The notes under the pieces were generated by a model that did no database searches, was not told the DNA's origin, and saw nothing but the letters and a program-made list of their open reading frames with translations. Shown piece after piece: positions 11,190 to 23,131 of a DNA stretch of 64,000 nt. The DNA is taken from contig OX344754.2 of the NCBI GenBank assembly GCA_947034885.2, positions 25,479,369 through 25,543,368 of the forward strand, written 5' to 3'. A program made the position numbers and the translations under genes. The stretch's first letter is position 1; each line of letters starts with the position of its first letter. This DNA is from Thuidium tamariscinum (taxonomy: Eukaryota; Streptophyta; Bryopsida; Hypnales; Thuidiaceae).

Positions 11190-13264
11190 GCAAAGCATCT
11201 GTTCAGTGTACGGATAAAGTCTATGAGAGGTTTCTGGTGAATATAGTCGTACATACTTCCGACCTACCACCTGGAGGACCACAAGGATGCAATCAACTAA
11301 TTTGTTCACAAGTGCAGATGAAGGTAAACATAAAAAGAAGACTTCTTTCTAAAGCAGGTTCTCAAATTACTCTCATGCGACCAAAATTTTAAACAGCTCC
11401 CAGATGCGTGCCACGTGCTGACTTAATTTGAAAAGCAAGAGTGTCCAGTGCATTCAATTCATACTTGTGCTAGAAGATTGTGGTGGGGGTCATGATGTAA
11501 AGGAGTTATCGTTCCAGCAGGGCCCAACCAGGCGTTTATGGATTGAAGGTCACCACCTCCGACAGAACAATAGTCTGGGATAACTATGTCTGCTTGCAGC
11601 TCTGGAATCTGGGTTGATAAACCAGATAACTTCTTACAATCGCAACAACAAATTGCACCAGCAATCCACCCTGCTACCAAACATCTAATCCAAAACACCA
11701 TGATTACATCATATAAGAGTTTACAAAAACAATGTCACACGAAAGAGGAGACCAGACATAATATCTCTTGCACACTTCATACCTGCTCAAAAAGTGGGTG
11801 CTGGGCAAGATACGGCCGACTGGTGGCTTGAGCATCAGAATGACCGAGAGATCTCTCTAAAAATTGGGAAAGAGTCATCAGCTCCTGCTTCCAATCTGAA
11901 GCAAGATAGTGTTCTCCCACCTGCCCTGATTGCCACAAGTTCAAATTACTAAGCCCAGAGGGAAATACCACAAATTATAGACTGCTTACTCCAAAACTAT
12001 CAATCAAAGGGAACACACGGTCTTTCATCGGCCATGATTTCTGAAGAAGTCACCGAAGGCCCAAAAAAATCCATCAAGCAGGACGCCGATTATTTAAAAG
12101 GGGAAGAGAGCATAGAGAGAAAGACTTTGGCGTAATCAAATTCATCTTGTTCCGTCATCCGGTGAGATCCCCCACAAAAAATTGCGTCTAGTAAATAGAT
12201 CGTGAAGACATGAGGAGGGAGAAAATAGTCAGAACTTACCTCTACCGGAACGGTGCGATGCCCAGCGATCTTTTGAAGATAGGTGATGTCATTCCACTTT
12301 CTCATAGCAGGCCAGTGATTCATCGAATTTGAGATTACTACTGGTACTCCAGGCAGAAAAGAATCACGAAGAAAACTTTCCAGTGAAGGGCAGCTTCTTT
12401 TATCTACCAAAATGCCCCGCAAAGAGCCTGCCGGTAGAGCATTCAGCTCCTGACATTATCAGAACGTTTTCCTATCAGTGTCTTACACCTCTCACTACGA
12501 CAGGTCATCAAGAATGCTAACGAAATGTGAAAATTCACGAACAGTGCCAGAAATTCTTACTATTCCAGATAAATGATAAACAGAGATATGATGATATGAA
12601 AGAGAAAATTGTGCCTTCCACATATTCGGAATACACATACGCGGTTTCACACGAGGCACGACTAGGAATATGATAGCATTCAAATTTGACAGTCAATAGC
12701 ATTAAAATGCTCCAACAACAAATTTGAAGCCTCCTAATTGAGATAGGAACTAGCTCCGCCCCTGGTCTAACTTCATCCTAAATACAAGAAAGCAAACCAC
12801 ATTAAAACGCCATCAAGAAAGTGCACAACATGGGTAAAATAAAAGAAGTTTAGCACTTGCCTACACCTCATGTAGCACTTGCCCTTCTTTCTTCTTTCGC
12901 AGAAGCACATCCGGCGATGCTACTTGCTGATGACTCCCTTGATTAGCACCATTTAACGTGCCAAGGCCCTTGGCTGTGCCTATCGCCGGCCCAATGCTGC
13001 TGAGGTAAGTGTCAATTTCCTTATGAAATCGTGGGTCCCCATGATCACTCCAAGATCCAGAACTTTCAGAGACTCTACAGGCCGGTTGGCTCGGTGATGG
13101 CACGACGCCAAGGACAAGCAGGAGAGAGAAAAGGCATCACGCCAAACAAAAGATACACTTTGCCAGGGCCCTGCGTGTAACTCCTCCCACGCTAACTCAT
13201 ATGCAGCTTCTGCAGCTTCCTCGTCACACGCCAGGCCTTCTTTGCAAGGCCAGCAACCCTTCAT
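11190..13264 (-). pseudogene. JMJD5: Captured JmjC oxygenase JMJD5/JMJ30-like, 3'-truncated
   Basis: Five minus-strand exons follow JMJD5 (KDM8/JMJ30). Exon 1 (13264 to about 12860) carries the helical N-terminal region (Leu-His-Ala-Gly-Pro-Trp, Val-Trp-Arg-Asp-Ala). Exon 2 (12450-12240) has Pro-Gly-Val-Pro-Val-Val-Ile and Thr-Val-Pro-Val-Glu-Val. Exon 3 (11920-11783) ends Tyr-Leu-Ala-Gln-His-Pro-Leu-Phe. Exon 4 (11608-11465) has Ile-Pro-Asp-Tyr-Cys and the His-x-Asp iron pair in Leu-His-His-Asp-Pro. Exon 5 starts at 11270 (Val-Val-Gly-Arg-Lys-Tyr-Val-Arg-Leu-Tyr) and breaks near 11190. The distal iron-binding His and the end of the JmjC fold are missing, and exon 1 has a frameshift near 13030. 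Family members are Fe(II)/2-oxoglutarate oxygenases, and plant JMJ30 is linked to the circadian clock. This copy is inactive by structure. Confidence 0.88.
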
Positions 13265-14510
13265 TGCGTACCTGTGAAGAAAAATGACAACAAAACAAAC
13301 CAGCCCTCAATCTCAATGCTCAAAGTATGCAGCCATGTAGTCATCCTAAAATACCTGAATGAATTCTGAAATGAGCATAAAATCAATGGACATGGGATAT
13401 GCAACTACGATAAAGCCCACTCAACCTGGACAGTGATTCCCACACCAGCACTCTTCACCTAAGAGGGACACTCTCTTACACAATTCAAAGCATTGCTAAC
13501 CTTACATTACAAGATGAGAATCATTCAAAATATCATTAGTTTGTTTACTAAATCTACAAAACCATTGGAACTTTACATTGTGAATTCCTTAATTCATCAA
13601 CATGATTTTGTGACAAATATCTTCATTATTTTTTAGTCATTGCAGTTCAAAGTAATAGATCCTGTAGAGGAAATAGTCTGTTTAATTTCAATTTGATTTT
13701 TTGACAAGCAATAGACACATTTCATAGATTTACATATTAATAATTTTCTGAATAATTACTACATGTTAATTAAAAAGGATTAGTTTTACTTTGTGACTCG
13801 AATGGTTTTGAACTAGTCCCTGCACACTTCCACGAACAGGGATAGAACAGTGCATGTTCGATACCTGAACCGGGTGTACACAATACAGAATCGACTCCCT
13901 CTTCAAAGACAATGACACTGCTAAATTGAAGCCCCGGATCATAGGTGATAATATAATCCCTTTCACTACAAGATTCCAAAACCACTCCAAAATCGTATGC
14001 TCTGCAGCAAAACCTCACACACTAAACGACTAAACCTCGACTCTACCTTCTGATACACTTCACATAACCAGGAAGAACAATGCACGTTTGACACCGAATT
14101 GACAACCTCTTTAAAACCTCCGAATCATACAAACAAATCCCTCCCACTCTAAACCCCTCCAAACTTCGAAATCCTCTCTTTTGCAACCTCGCGCACCATC
14201 CTTAAAATCCTTTCGATTTCAAACCTCCACAACTAATCTCAAGCACAAAACAAAAGCTCCCCACAACATCCAAACGGGATCAAGAAAATTAAGAACAATG
14301 CAACAGAAAGAAAATTCACGCTTAGGTCAATTTCCACGCACACCTAGTGAAGAAACGCCACAACCTCCGACCCCCACCTTATGATGCAATGCAGTGGTAA
14401 ACAAGAGAACTAGTCAGCAGTTGCTCAAATGGGCAACAATCTATTCAATACGGTGCTATTTGTGAATCGTTTCGATGATGATAAAAACGTGGTTGGGGTG
14501 CTAGTCGCAA
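13265..14510. other. Upstream flank of the JMJD5 piece, no exon recognised
   Basis: A TTCTTCACAG acceptor immediately precedes JMJD5 exon 1 on the minus strand, so at least one upstream exon existed. I could not find it in this 1.2 kb, which is AT-rich from 13500 to 13780. Two overlapping minus-strand frames at 13766-14018 lack coding character. Confidence 0.4.
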
Positions 14511-14669
14511 ATGGAAGCAGCGAGGGTTTCGAGATTGGGGAATCCGATGACGTACAATTTGCCGCAGGCGGAATTCGCGCCGTATGAGAATCGGTCTTGG
14601 ATTTGGAATACTGTTGGATCGGGGATGATGCAGCGTCGATTCAATTTTCCTGTGTTCCTTCTTTCTCCG
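14511..14669 (+). other. Candidate captured exon, function unknown
   Basis: An ATG at 14511 opens 53 codons of plant-like codon use. They end in phase 0 at a good donor (CTCCG then GTGAGT at 14670). The peptide includes Asn-Pro-Met-Thr-Tyr-Asn-Leu-Pro-Gln and a Trp-Ile-Trp motif. I do not recognise it. It lies on the opposite strand to the JMJD5, oligopeptidase and RecQ pieces. The minus strand is also open here, so strand is uncertain. Confidence 0.35.
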
Positions 14670-15141
14670 GTGAGTGATGCTCCGGTTTGCTTGAATCCCT
14701 CTCTCATGCATGGTTTGGTCTTTTCATGGGACCAATCAGCAAGCTAGACTAACTGCAACTTCATGGAGTTTGAAGAGTCACAAAATCCATGCTAACATCT
14801 CCGTATTAAATTTCAGAGCATTCTCACGACCAAAGCAGCTAGAAACTAGATGATACTGGAAAAACTTGGAGAATATAGGAACGCGCGCAGGCAGTATAGG
14901 GTTTTTCGACGAGAGACGAATACGATAAGCAGGAAAAACCACCTGTGAATCTGCTGCCTACAATCTCCAAATGCAGAGTATGAGATGATTGTCATGCTCT
15001 ACACCTTGGGGCTCAGCTGCTACTCAAAGAGAATCACGGCGCTTACAAGTCAGTGATAGTCTACATCACCGAAAAACGTCACGCTTCTAGCAGAAATTAT
15101 TCCCACTGGAAAACAATCAATTGTAGGTCACAGCGACTCAC

Positions 15142-15327
15142 CTCGAGATTTGATTGGACAGAGGAATCCCAAATTTGCAATTCCCCAAGATCAAAACCTG
15201 TTCCACACATTTCAATCGACTTTCTCAGTACTACAAAATCGAAACAGCAAGAAATACTGTTTCGAGCAGAGCATGTGCGATCCTCCCTCTCACCCTGAAA
15301 CCGTTCAAATTCCAAATTGAATCCCAA
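15142..15327 (-). other. Candidate captured first exon (minus), function unknown
   Basis: An ATG at 15327 opens 62 codons ending in phase 0 at a strong donor (CTCGAG then GTGAGT). The peptide ends in an acidic stretch, Gly-Glu-Leu-Gln-Ile-Trp-Asp. No family was recognised. It could be an upstream exon of the JMJD5 piece, but I see no similarity to the usual JMJD5 N-terminus. Confidence 0.3.
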
Positions 15328-16518
15328 CTAAACCTCTCAAACCCAATGACAGAAATTTCAACACTCCACTACTCACTCCTCTCCAACTTCACCACTTCCA
15401 AAAATCTAGACCAAATCCGAAGAACCACTGCCTCTAGAAATAGCCCCCGCCAGAACCAAAGTCCATCACGATTTACGCGTGGGAGAAATTGTACAAAGCA
15501 AATTTACAAGGTACGTCTAAATGGAATCTGACACAAGGGAATTCAAAGACGTACGAGTGAACCTCAATGAGGAATGTTGGCAAAGGTGAAACCGCAGTTG
15601 CGATGGCGCTTGTGCCTGGGTGATGAGTACGAGGAGAAGATGGCGACTGAGGGACAAGAAGTGCAAGTGGAATGGCAATGAATCTGGGAAGGGAAGGATT
15701 AACAAGCGTGGAGCTCGATGGAGTGTCCGTCGCGTGCAAGTTCTTGCTAAGTTACGCTTACCCTTTGGTACTCTTTTAAAGCCAACCTGCAAACTTCACT
15801 ACCTCATTTCCTTTCCTCCTTCCTCTCACTCTCTCACAACATGCAGGTCAGAGGCTCGCTTTTCAAGTAAGACAGCTACACCAAGTTAGGGTTCCCACTT
15901 CCTCAGGGTAGCTTAGCTTCTATGGTAGCAAACGATGATGCATAGCTTCCAGCCTCCACAGCCAACAAATTGTACCTCGACAGATTTGGCGCTTCTACCC
16001 TAATGCATCTCTCGCGTCACTCCATCCGTACATTTCCTCGCATTGAGTTCAAATGTTGAATCCCAAATTGGGGCACACTACTACTTTTTGTTGCCTGCAA
16101 AACAATGGAACAATTTCAGCACATCACCAGAATCTGTGAAACATACCAAGCTATCCACCGTATCTAAACATGCTGCTAGCACATCACAAATCCGATGGAA
16201 CAAAATGAAGACGAAAAAGATTACAATACACTATGACACACCGTTCAAGTAGTTCAATACCTGAGTCAGAGCTACATCAAGTTCCTTGACTGGTTCCACA
16301 AGCTTGCCTTGGTTCTTCGCTGATATTGACTACATAACAGCTCACGCTGCTTCTCAGCATGGATCACCATTTAAAGATTTACAGTAGAAACACCAAAGAG
16401 AGGAAAGCTGTAAAACAAAGGAGAATAGGATTCTTTCCTCAGAGCTTAACATAAATAAGGAGAGAGGAGCTGCATTGCACGGAAGACAAAGTGGCTTCTG
16501 TCATCTTCACATTGCTAC

Positions 16519-16692
16519 ATGGCGCAACAGAAACTGTCGCACAAAGCGACTACATTGTTGGAATCAGCACTGCCTTCTCTCCCCCTCCTGGACAAATCCA
16601 CCTTTGCAAAAGTAACGCCAACCCTATTAACTTCTCAAATTTTGGAGACTCTCCGGAGAGAAAAATTCAAACGTGCCGAATTTGGATCAGAG
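16519..16692 (+). other. Candidate captured first exon (plus), function unknown
   Basis: An ATG at 16519 opens 58 codons ending in phase 0 at a GTGAGG donor (16693). The peptide is Leu/Ser/Thr-rich and then basic (Arg-Arg-Glu-Lys-Phe-Lys-Arg), which looks like a real protein rather than random AT-rich translation. I do not recognise it. The composition of 14160-17080 is more balanced than the AT-rich DNA that follows, so this may be part of another captured gene. Confidence 0.35.
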
Positions 16693-17342
16693 GTGAGGGA
16701 TTAGGGTTCTTGAAATAAAGTGCCGATTTCTTGTCAATTCGCTGCGAGATTTTGTGCAATCCCTGTGACAAACGTCGCTGTGACGTGCAAAACCTACGCA
16801 TCGAAGAATTGGTCGGGGAATAAGCTTACAAGAACAAAACAAAACAAAGCGCCAACTCTACCGGTAAGAGGGACTCACAGGCTTGCACTCCATTGCTACA
16901 AAGATTACAAAGCGAACTGACCTCAATTGGAGATCAAATCCGATGAAACTTAGCTCCACCAGAGCAGTGCAGCGGGAAGCCAGCGAGTGAGCGCAATGTA
17001 CCCGGAGTCCAGGAAGGCGGAATTGCGCCGCAGAGAATATTGAATCCCATCGTAGACGAAGACTGAAGTGTGCATTAGCTCCCGTCTAGCCTGAAAGCTA
17101 TCCACGCAGGTATCGGTTCAGCCAGGCACGCTGCATGGAGGGACATCTACTCCTTCGACGCCATTGACATAAGTCACATAAGCTTAACATTTCTGAGGCT
17201 CCTAGATAACTGGGACGGATTTGACCACCAAGGCAAGGCACATTTACCCTTAAAGTCTCAATCCTTTTCTGATTTTTTTTCACATTTTTGCTAGTATCTT
17301 TCTAAAACAATATTATTTACTGGAATTTCATGAAATTGGTCA

Positions 17343-18288
17343 TTAACCCTAAACATCCGGATGCATCTCCAAATTGACTACTTGGGAAAAATCATTATAA
17401 AGTACTGTGTAGAAGAATATTTTGCACTTGATATACAAATAAGAGTTGTAGATTTTGAGTTTCAAATTCCATCTATACAATTCGATTCACCATTGCTATG
17501 ACCAATGTTTTTCAATAAATTTTGAAAGGAAAAAATTATTCTAAATTCGATTACAAGCAAAATATTATCATTTTTGGAGTAAAACTTGTTAGAATGGATT
17601 TGAAATGAGGTTTTCTTTACATGGTGATCTTTTGAATTGTTTGTGGTCTTTACATCTATGACCTCATTTTTGCAAATCCAATTTTAAACTAAAATCAATG
17701 CAATTTTTGACTGGACAAACTTCCACATTTGCAGTTGGCACTTGCTTTGCTACACATTAAATATATTATTTTCATCAATTTTTCATTAGAATTTGAAATA
17801 CCTTGAAATTCATAGAATGTGAAAGTGAAATGAAATGTGAAGCCAAAAAAACCTTAACATTCATAATATCAATTACCTCTATAATATCACATTTAATACT
17901 ATGTGATATCACAAAATTGAAATGGTCATTATAACTATGTAATATCACAAAATGTAGAAATGCAATATTACAAAGGACCTTGTGATTTTCACAGTACGAT
18001 AAATTCTAGTTATACCAAATCCTACTATGAGATAGAATAAAAACTTGATGGAGTACATCCACAAATAAGATGACTTTCATCCATCCAATTATGATAAAGG
18101 AAACTTATTTTTATTTTGTTCATTGTCTAGAAATTGAATGCTGATGCACTCCAAGGTTAAAGAAGGTTGTGTTATCAGGATTCAAGTATTACATTCCAGG
18201 ATGAATGAGAAGTTTGTGGGACTCTACAACATTTTGAAGCCTTTTGTTCATTGTCCAGAATATGAACATCGAAGAGCTTTAGGGTTAA
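17343..18288. mobile_element. TTAA-bounded MITE, copy a (piggyBac-like termini)
   Basis: Starts TTAACCCTAAACATCCGG and ends GAGCTTTAGGGTTAA, so both termini read TTAACCCTAAA. It is AT-rich with no coding capacity. Its 946-bp length agrees with other copies at 37639-38579 (941 bp) and 50635-51567 (933 bp). TTAA duplication plus CCC/GGG termini is the signature of piggyBac-type elements. Internal similarity between copies is weak, so they are old. Confidence 0.6.
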
Positions 18289-18364
18289 TAATTTGCTACG
18301 GTTAAAGTCAAAATAAATTTTAAATTTTAAATTCATAATTGTTTTGAAATTTAATAATTTTCAT

Positions 18365-18745
18365 GTTGTTTTGCTACAACTCCAATCGAATTATTTGGTC
18401 CTACTCATTATCAATGGGATCAAGGATTTTTCAACGAGAAATAGATCAAAGAATTCATTCTAGTAAAAATGAAAATCTTAGTTTATCTAAAGCTTGGTCT
18501 CAAATTCCAAAAAAATTAGCTTTTCATGATTATATTAGTAATAATCCAACTAGAGGTGGGTTATTTAGACCAGGTGCTACGGATAATGGAGATGGAGTAG
18601 TTGTTGGATGACTATGCCATACTATTTTTAAAGATATAGAATGACATTCCAATTATTAGTTGCCATATGTGTATTTTTTTTGAAACTTTTCTAGTAGTTT
18701 TGGTAGATTAAAAAGGAATTGTTAGAGTTGATATTCCATTTAGCC
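18365..18745 (+). pseudogene. psbB: Nuclear plastid DNA fragment: psbB (CP47) piece
   Basis: The translation matches the large lumenal loop region of the photosystem II CP47 protein. Recognisable in order are [10 protein letters not shown], Tyr-Gln-Trp-Asp-Gln-Gly, Leu-Ser-Lys-Ala-Trp, a Gly-Gly-Leu-Phe-Arg segment, Asp-Asn-Gly-Asp-Gly, and finally Gly-Ile-Val-Arg-Val-Asp-Ile-Pro-Phe. A 1-bp loss in a T run near 18430 shifts the frame, and stops occur near 18609, 18640 and 18706. It lies between two TTAA-bounded MITEs inside the inner CACTA element. It is a decayed organelle-to-nucleus transfer with no function inferred. Confidence 0.85.
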
Positions 18746-18996
18746 ATAGGTTGGAACCCCACAAAACAAAGCCCATGCACTTCTTCTTGCCCATACAACC
18801 CTCTTTGTAGAGAGCTTCAAAGTTTACTAAAGTTTGAAGTAAACATCCAAGTTCATCTAGATCTTGAAGATTTCAGTACATCAAAACCCTAACAATTCAA
18901 TGCATCACTATATACCCAATTCATATATAATTAAAATATATTTGAAATATACCTCAAGTATTTCAAGTATGTGATAGCTTCCATTTCAATACCCTA

Positions 18997-19849
18997 TTAA
19001 CCCTTAACGTCTTGATCCATTGTGAAATGGTCAAACTTCATATTTGAGCACAACATTGACATCTAAATTGTGTTTAAAGAACAATCTTATATTTTAATCA
19101 CATGAAACTATAAATTGTATATCAATACAAGAAATTTCAATTAGTTTTGTGAAAAATTGCAATTGTTATCATTTTTGTTGCAAAAAATGAATATAAATAA
19201 GTAAAAATAGAAAAAATAGTCTAGATTATTTGAAATTTTTTCAAGAGGTATAAGTAGCCATGGAAACTAGTGTGAAAATTTTTCAATCGGTTATTTTATT
19301 TCTTACAACCAAAACAAGCACAACAAAGACCTTGAAGTCAAATTCAACTATCAAACCAAATTTATCCTCTTTTTTATTGACATATAAAATTTGATATTGG
19401 AAAAATGCATTTTCTATTTATGCTGATTTTTTCAATTATCTTGATGTAAAAATCAAATTTTAATGATTTTTTAAAGCTAAAGGTGGAAATAAAATGATAT
19501 CAATTAGGATATATATTACAATAGTCTGCATTTTTTGCCATAAATGAGAGATAGAATGGGAATCATAATTTTCAATAGTTCAAATTTAAAATACATTCTT
19601 AATAAATTAAAAATAAATTAAAAACACACAATACTGTGATATTTGGATTTGAACACATTGAGCTTTCAATTGCAATAATTTTTCTGATTTTTGACATTTT
19701 TCAAAATTTCAAAATTGAATAAAAAGAAAACTTGGCAAGCTTCATTTTCTTAGTTTACATCAAATTCCAAACATTCTTAGTTTGAAAGTTACAATTGAGG
19801 TTGACCAAGGTGCATCCAAAAAGTGGATGCATGTGCATTTAAGGGTTAA
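18997..19849. mobile_element. TTAA-bounded MITE, copy b
   Basis: Starts TTAACCCTTAACGTCTTG and ends GCATTTAAGGGTTAA, giving TTAACCCTTAA at both ends over 853 bp. It is AT-rich and non-coding. It belongs to the same terminal family as copy a, which ends 709 bp to the left; the psbB fragment lies between them. Confidence 0.55.
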
Positions 19850-22800
19850 AGCATGTGGTTACAATAGAAATATGTTAGTGATCTCCTTGGGTTTTATTGT
19901 TTTTTAGGTGATTCTCAAGGGCCCACACGTCTCGTTTATTCTTATTGAAGACTTATGTAGTCCTAAGAAGTGGCACTCTCTCTTATATTTTGCATACACC
20001 TACAGTAATGACTTATTTAAAAGGGGACTATTTACCTTGCAAAATTCATGAAAAGACATAGTATTTTTTAAATTAAAGATAAATTTTGGTGATTAATTAA
20101 TTACATCGTATTGGTAATTATAATTTTTTTGGTGGGCATTTTAATATATAATATGTTACTTATCCCCGAAAAACCATTTTCCTTTGAGGAACAAATGGAA
20201 TTTTGGGCAGGTACCCACAAGTTCAAATTTTATCCTGATTTCCTTTTTTAAAATTTGAAGATAGAAATGTTTATTGTCTTCATGGGAATATAATTTTTTC
20301 AATTGATGCTTAGGAATAAAAGTTATATTCAAAATCACTCAAAATAAGGGAAATCAGGCAACAAAATAAATTTTGAAAATTTGAGTTTAAAGAAAAATAA
20401 CTTGTAGGATTCAATTTCAAATGCAATTTTTAATATTTAAAAAAAAATTGCCAAATGGTTTATTTTTTTCCTAGAACAATTCCACCATTAGAATTAGTGC
20501 ATTCTATTTCCACCTTCAAGATATTATTTAACTTTTCCTTCCATTTCATACCTACTTCTACATAATACTTTTTTAAAGAATAAAAATTAAGCTTTTCTGT
20601 ATAGTTTTTTCCCCTAGAGTCTGAACTCAATTATACATTTCAAAGATTTAAAGCTCAAAACTCTATAGTGAAAAAAAATAAAGTTAAGAAGGCTTAAAGT
20701 CAAAAAAATTAAACCTTACAATGTGCTAAAAAACCGGTTTTTTCTACTTTAACAAAAAAAATCTTACAGTCTATGTTGTTCAAAATTTTGAAATTTATTC
20801 CACATGCTCTCATACTAAAAATACTATGGTTAGATTTGTAGAAAAAACAGTTTTCAAATTTTTTTACCCTTTGCTATAGAAATAGAATTTTTTTTAATTT
20901 TTTAACAAAAAAATAAGGCCTTGGTTCTCTAGGGATTATACCTCATTATTTTCCTATAGACCCCAATCTTTTCAAGATTACACCCCATTTTTTTTCCCTT
21001 AGATACAAAATTTTAAAGTATTTTTTGCATATACCATATGTACCTTGCAATGAAGTACTCCATTTAGAATATGGGAAAATTTTTATGACAAATCACCCCA
21101 TTCATGAATACATTTAAAGCTTCATATGGTAATCTATAACCCTTTTTTTAGTTACTCACATTTGTATATACTATTTTATATGTACTCTTTACATAATTTA
21201 TTGTATTATGTCTAACTCTATAGTCTATATAATCATGCATGTTTCACAATTTTAAAGCACCCTATAATAAATATAATTTTTTACAAATTTTACGTGCAAT
21301 GAATATATTAGACCCTATATTTTATTACACATTGTTCCTATGTTTTTCAACAATGCTTCCCCCCGCCCCCCCAAGTTGTAAATTGTCAAATCTAAGAGAA
21401 GGAAGAAATATAAAATGTTATAATTTTAGTGAGGTAAATTTCATCAATTGTGAGACTAAAATATATTGCAAGTCTTAATTTTTTGTAGAAAAAATCTATT
21501 CCACCCTCATTACAAAGAAAGTGTGTCTTAGTCTTGTAAAGATATATCCAATTGTAACAAAGAAAAAGAAATGAATGTTGGTATTTTCTAAAGGAAAAGC
21601 CAAACTTCAATAATGAAAAGATTATTTGGATCTCCTCATTCTTCTAACAGAAAAGGTCAATTGTCCTAGGAATTGCCTTAAAAAAGAAAAAAATGTGGGT
21701 GTTACTGTAATCACTTGAAGAAATTAATTACTTTATGTATTGAAATTTTGAAAAAGGCATACATGATTTTAATCTTATAAACTAAAGTTATTTCATATAA
21801 AAAAAGGTAGGTGTTACTAATACTCAAATGTAATTAATAATAATAAAAACATGGATGTTTAGATTTGTAAAGAGACAATATTAAACTTCAAATAGTGAAA
21901 AGAATATGAATTGTGTGCTTATTCATTTGAAGAGAATTTCTATTGTAACAAACAAAGAAATTGAAATCTTCCAATCTTATATTGAAAAAAAATACTTACC
22001 TTCGATTTTAAAAAATATGGGTGTTCTTATTATTGCAAGAAATATATGCAATTGTAACATATAGTGCAAAAAATACAAATTGTGTTGTTATTCGTTTTTA
22101 GTCCTTGTATACAATTGTAGTAAAAAAAAATGAGAAAATGGGATTTTCTAATCTTGTAATAAGAGAAATACTCAACTACAATAATATAAAGAATATAAGT
22201 GTCCTAGATTCCCTAATGACAATATTTAATTGAAATAATGTCATGAATAAATTAAAAAAATTCTTATTTTACCAAAAACTATTGGAATTGGAATTATAAG
22301 GAAAAAATGTTTTTATCAAGTAAAGAATATGCTCAACAAAAGGAAAGAGAAAAAATATGGATGTTTACAACACATGAAAGCCTTTGTTGATGGTCATTTT
22401 ATAGTCATGCTTACATCAAAGAAGACATCTCCATTAGCTTGCCTAAGGTTTGCTTATCGTTTTTGATGTTATGAATTGCACAGTGATTAACATTTGCTTT
22501 GATGTTATGATTGCAAACAGTAAATAACAATTTTGCTAACAGTGATGTCTTTAAAAACATCTTTATGTTTAGTATGATGTTTAAATAAGCATCCAAAGTT
22601 GTAACATAGGTCTGTCATGATCGCTGATGTGGCATGCCACGTCAGCATACTATGTCCACATCACGTAATTTCCATATCAGATGCCATGTCACCTAATTTC
22701 CACACCATCTACTCGTTTTCATCTTTTTTATCGTGGTCAGTCATTTTACCTCTGACCAAACTAGAATTTTGTTAATTGCTTTAATTAAGTTTGACCAACA

Positions 22801-23067
22801 ATGATGATGTGGCTATGAATGTTTTTTTGGATGATTTTAAAAACATTTTTATGTTGACAACCATGTTTTAAACTACATCATTGTTTTGGATAACACCAAT
22901 TTGTTGTGACAATAATTTAGCATGCTTTTTATAACATTTAATTAAATCTTCCAATTTTTGTAGCCTTCATTCACTGGACATCCCAATGTTCTATAAAACA
23001 TATAAAGTTTTTTTAAACATGTTACGTTTTTGGCCTGACACCAAAAAAAACATGGGTTTCTTATAGT
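19850..23067. other. AT-rich interior of the inner CACTA, no gene
   Basis: I see no coding sequence. A degenerate copy of the TTAA-type family appears to run from about 20160 to 20945: it shares the GGGCAGGTACC and CAATTGATGCTTAGGAA segments with copies at 35700 and 50640 but has lost clean ends. The last 600 bp (22400-23067) hold GATGTTATGATTGC-type repeats and CACGTCAGC motifs typical of CACTA subterminal DNA, leading to the terminus at 23068. Confidence 0.5.
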
Positions 23068-23068
23068 G
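23031..23068. repeat. CACTA-type right terminus of the inner family
   Basis: The reverse complement begins CACTATAAGAAACCCATG and continues with a T run and GGTGTCAGGCC. This matches the left end at 2763 (CACTAGAAGAAA, T run, GTGACAAGCC) in 11 of the first 12 bases and 8 of 10 in the second block. The flanking triplet AGG does not match TCT at 2760-2762. It is either an alternative right end of the same element or the remnant of another copy. Confidence 0.6.
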
Positions 23069-23131
23069 AGGCTTGCAACCAGCCATGTTTGCGACAGAGC
23101 CAATGAGGGAGACCATTGTAGAAGGCGGTGT

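Noticed and set aside
13766-14018. Two overlapping minus-strand frames as the missing first exon of the JMJD5 piece.
   Set aside because: Neither resembles the JMJD5 N-terminus nor ends at a convincing donor compatible with the acceptor at 13277.
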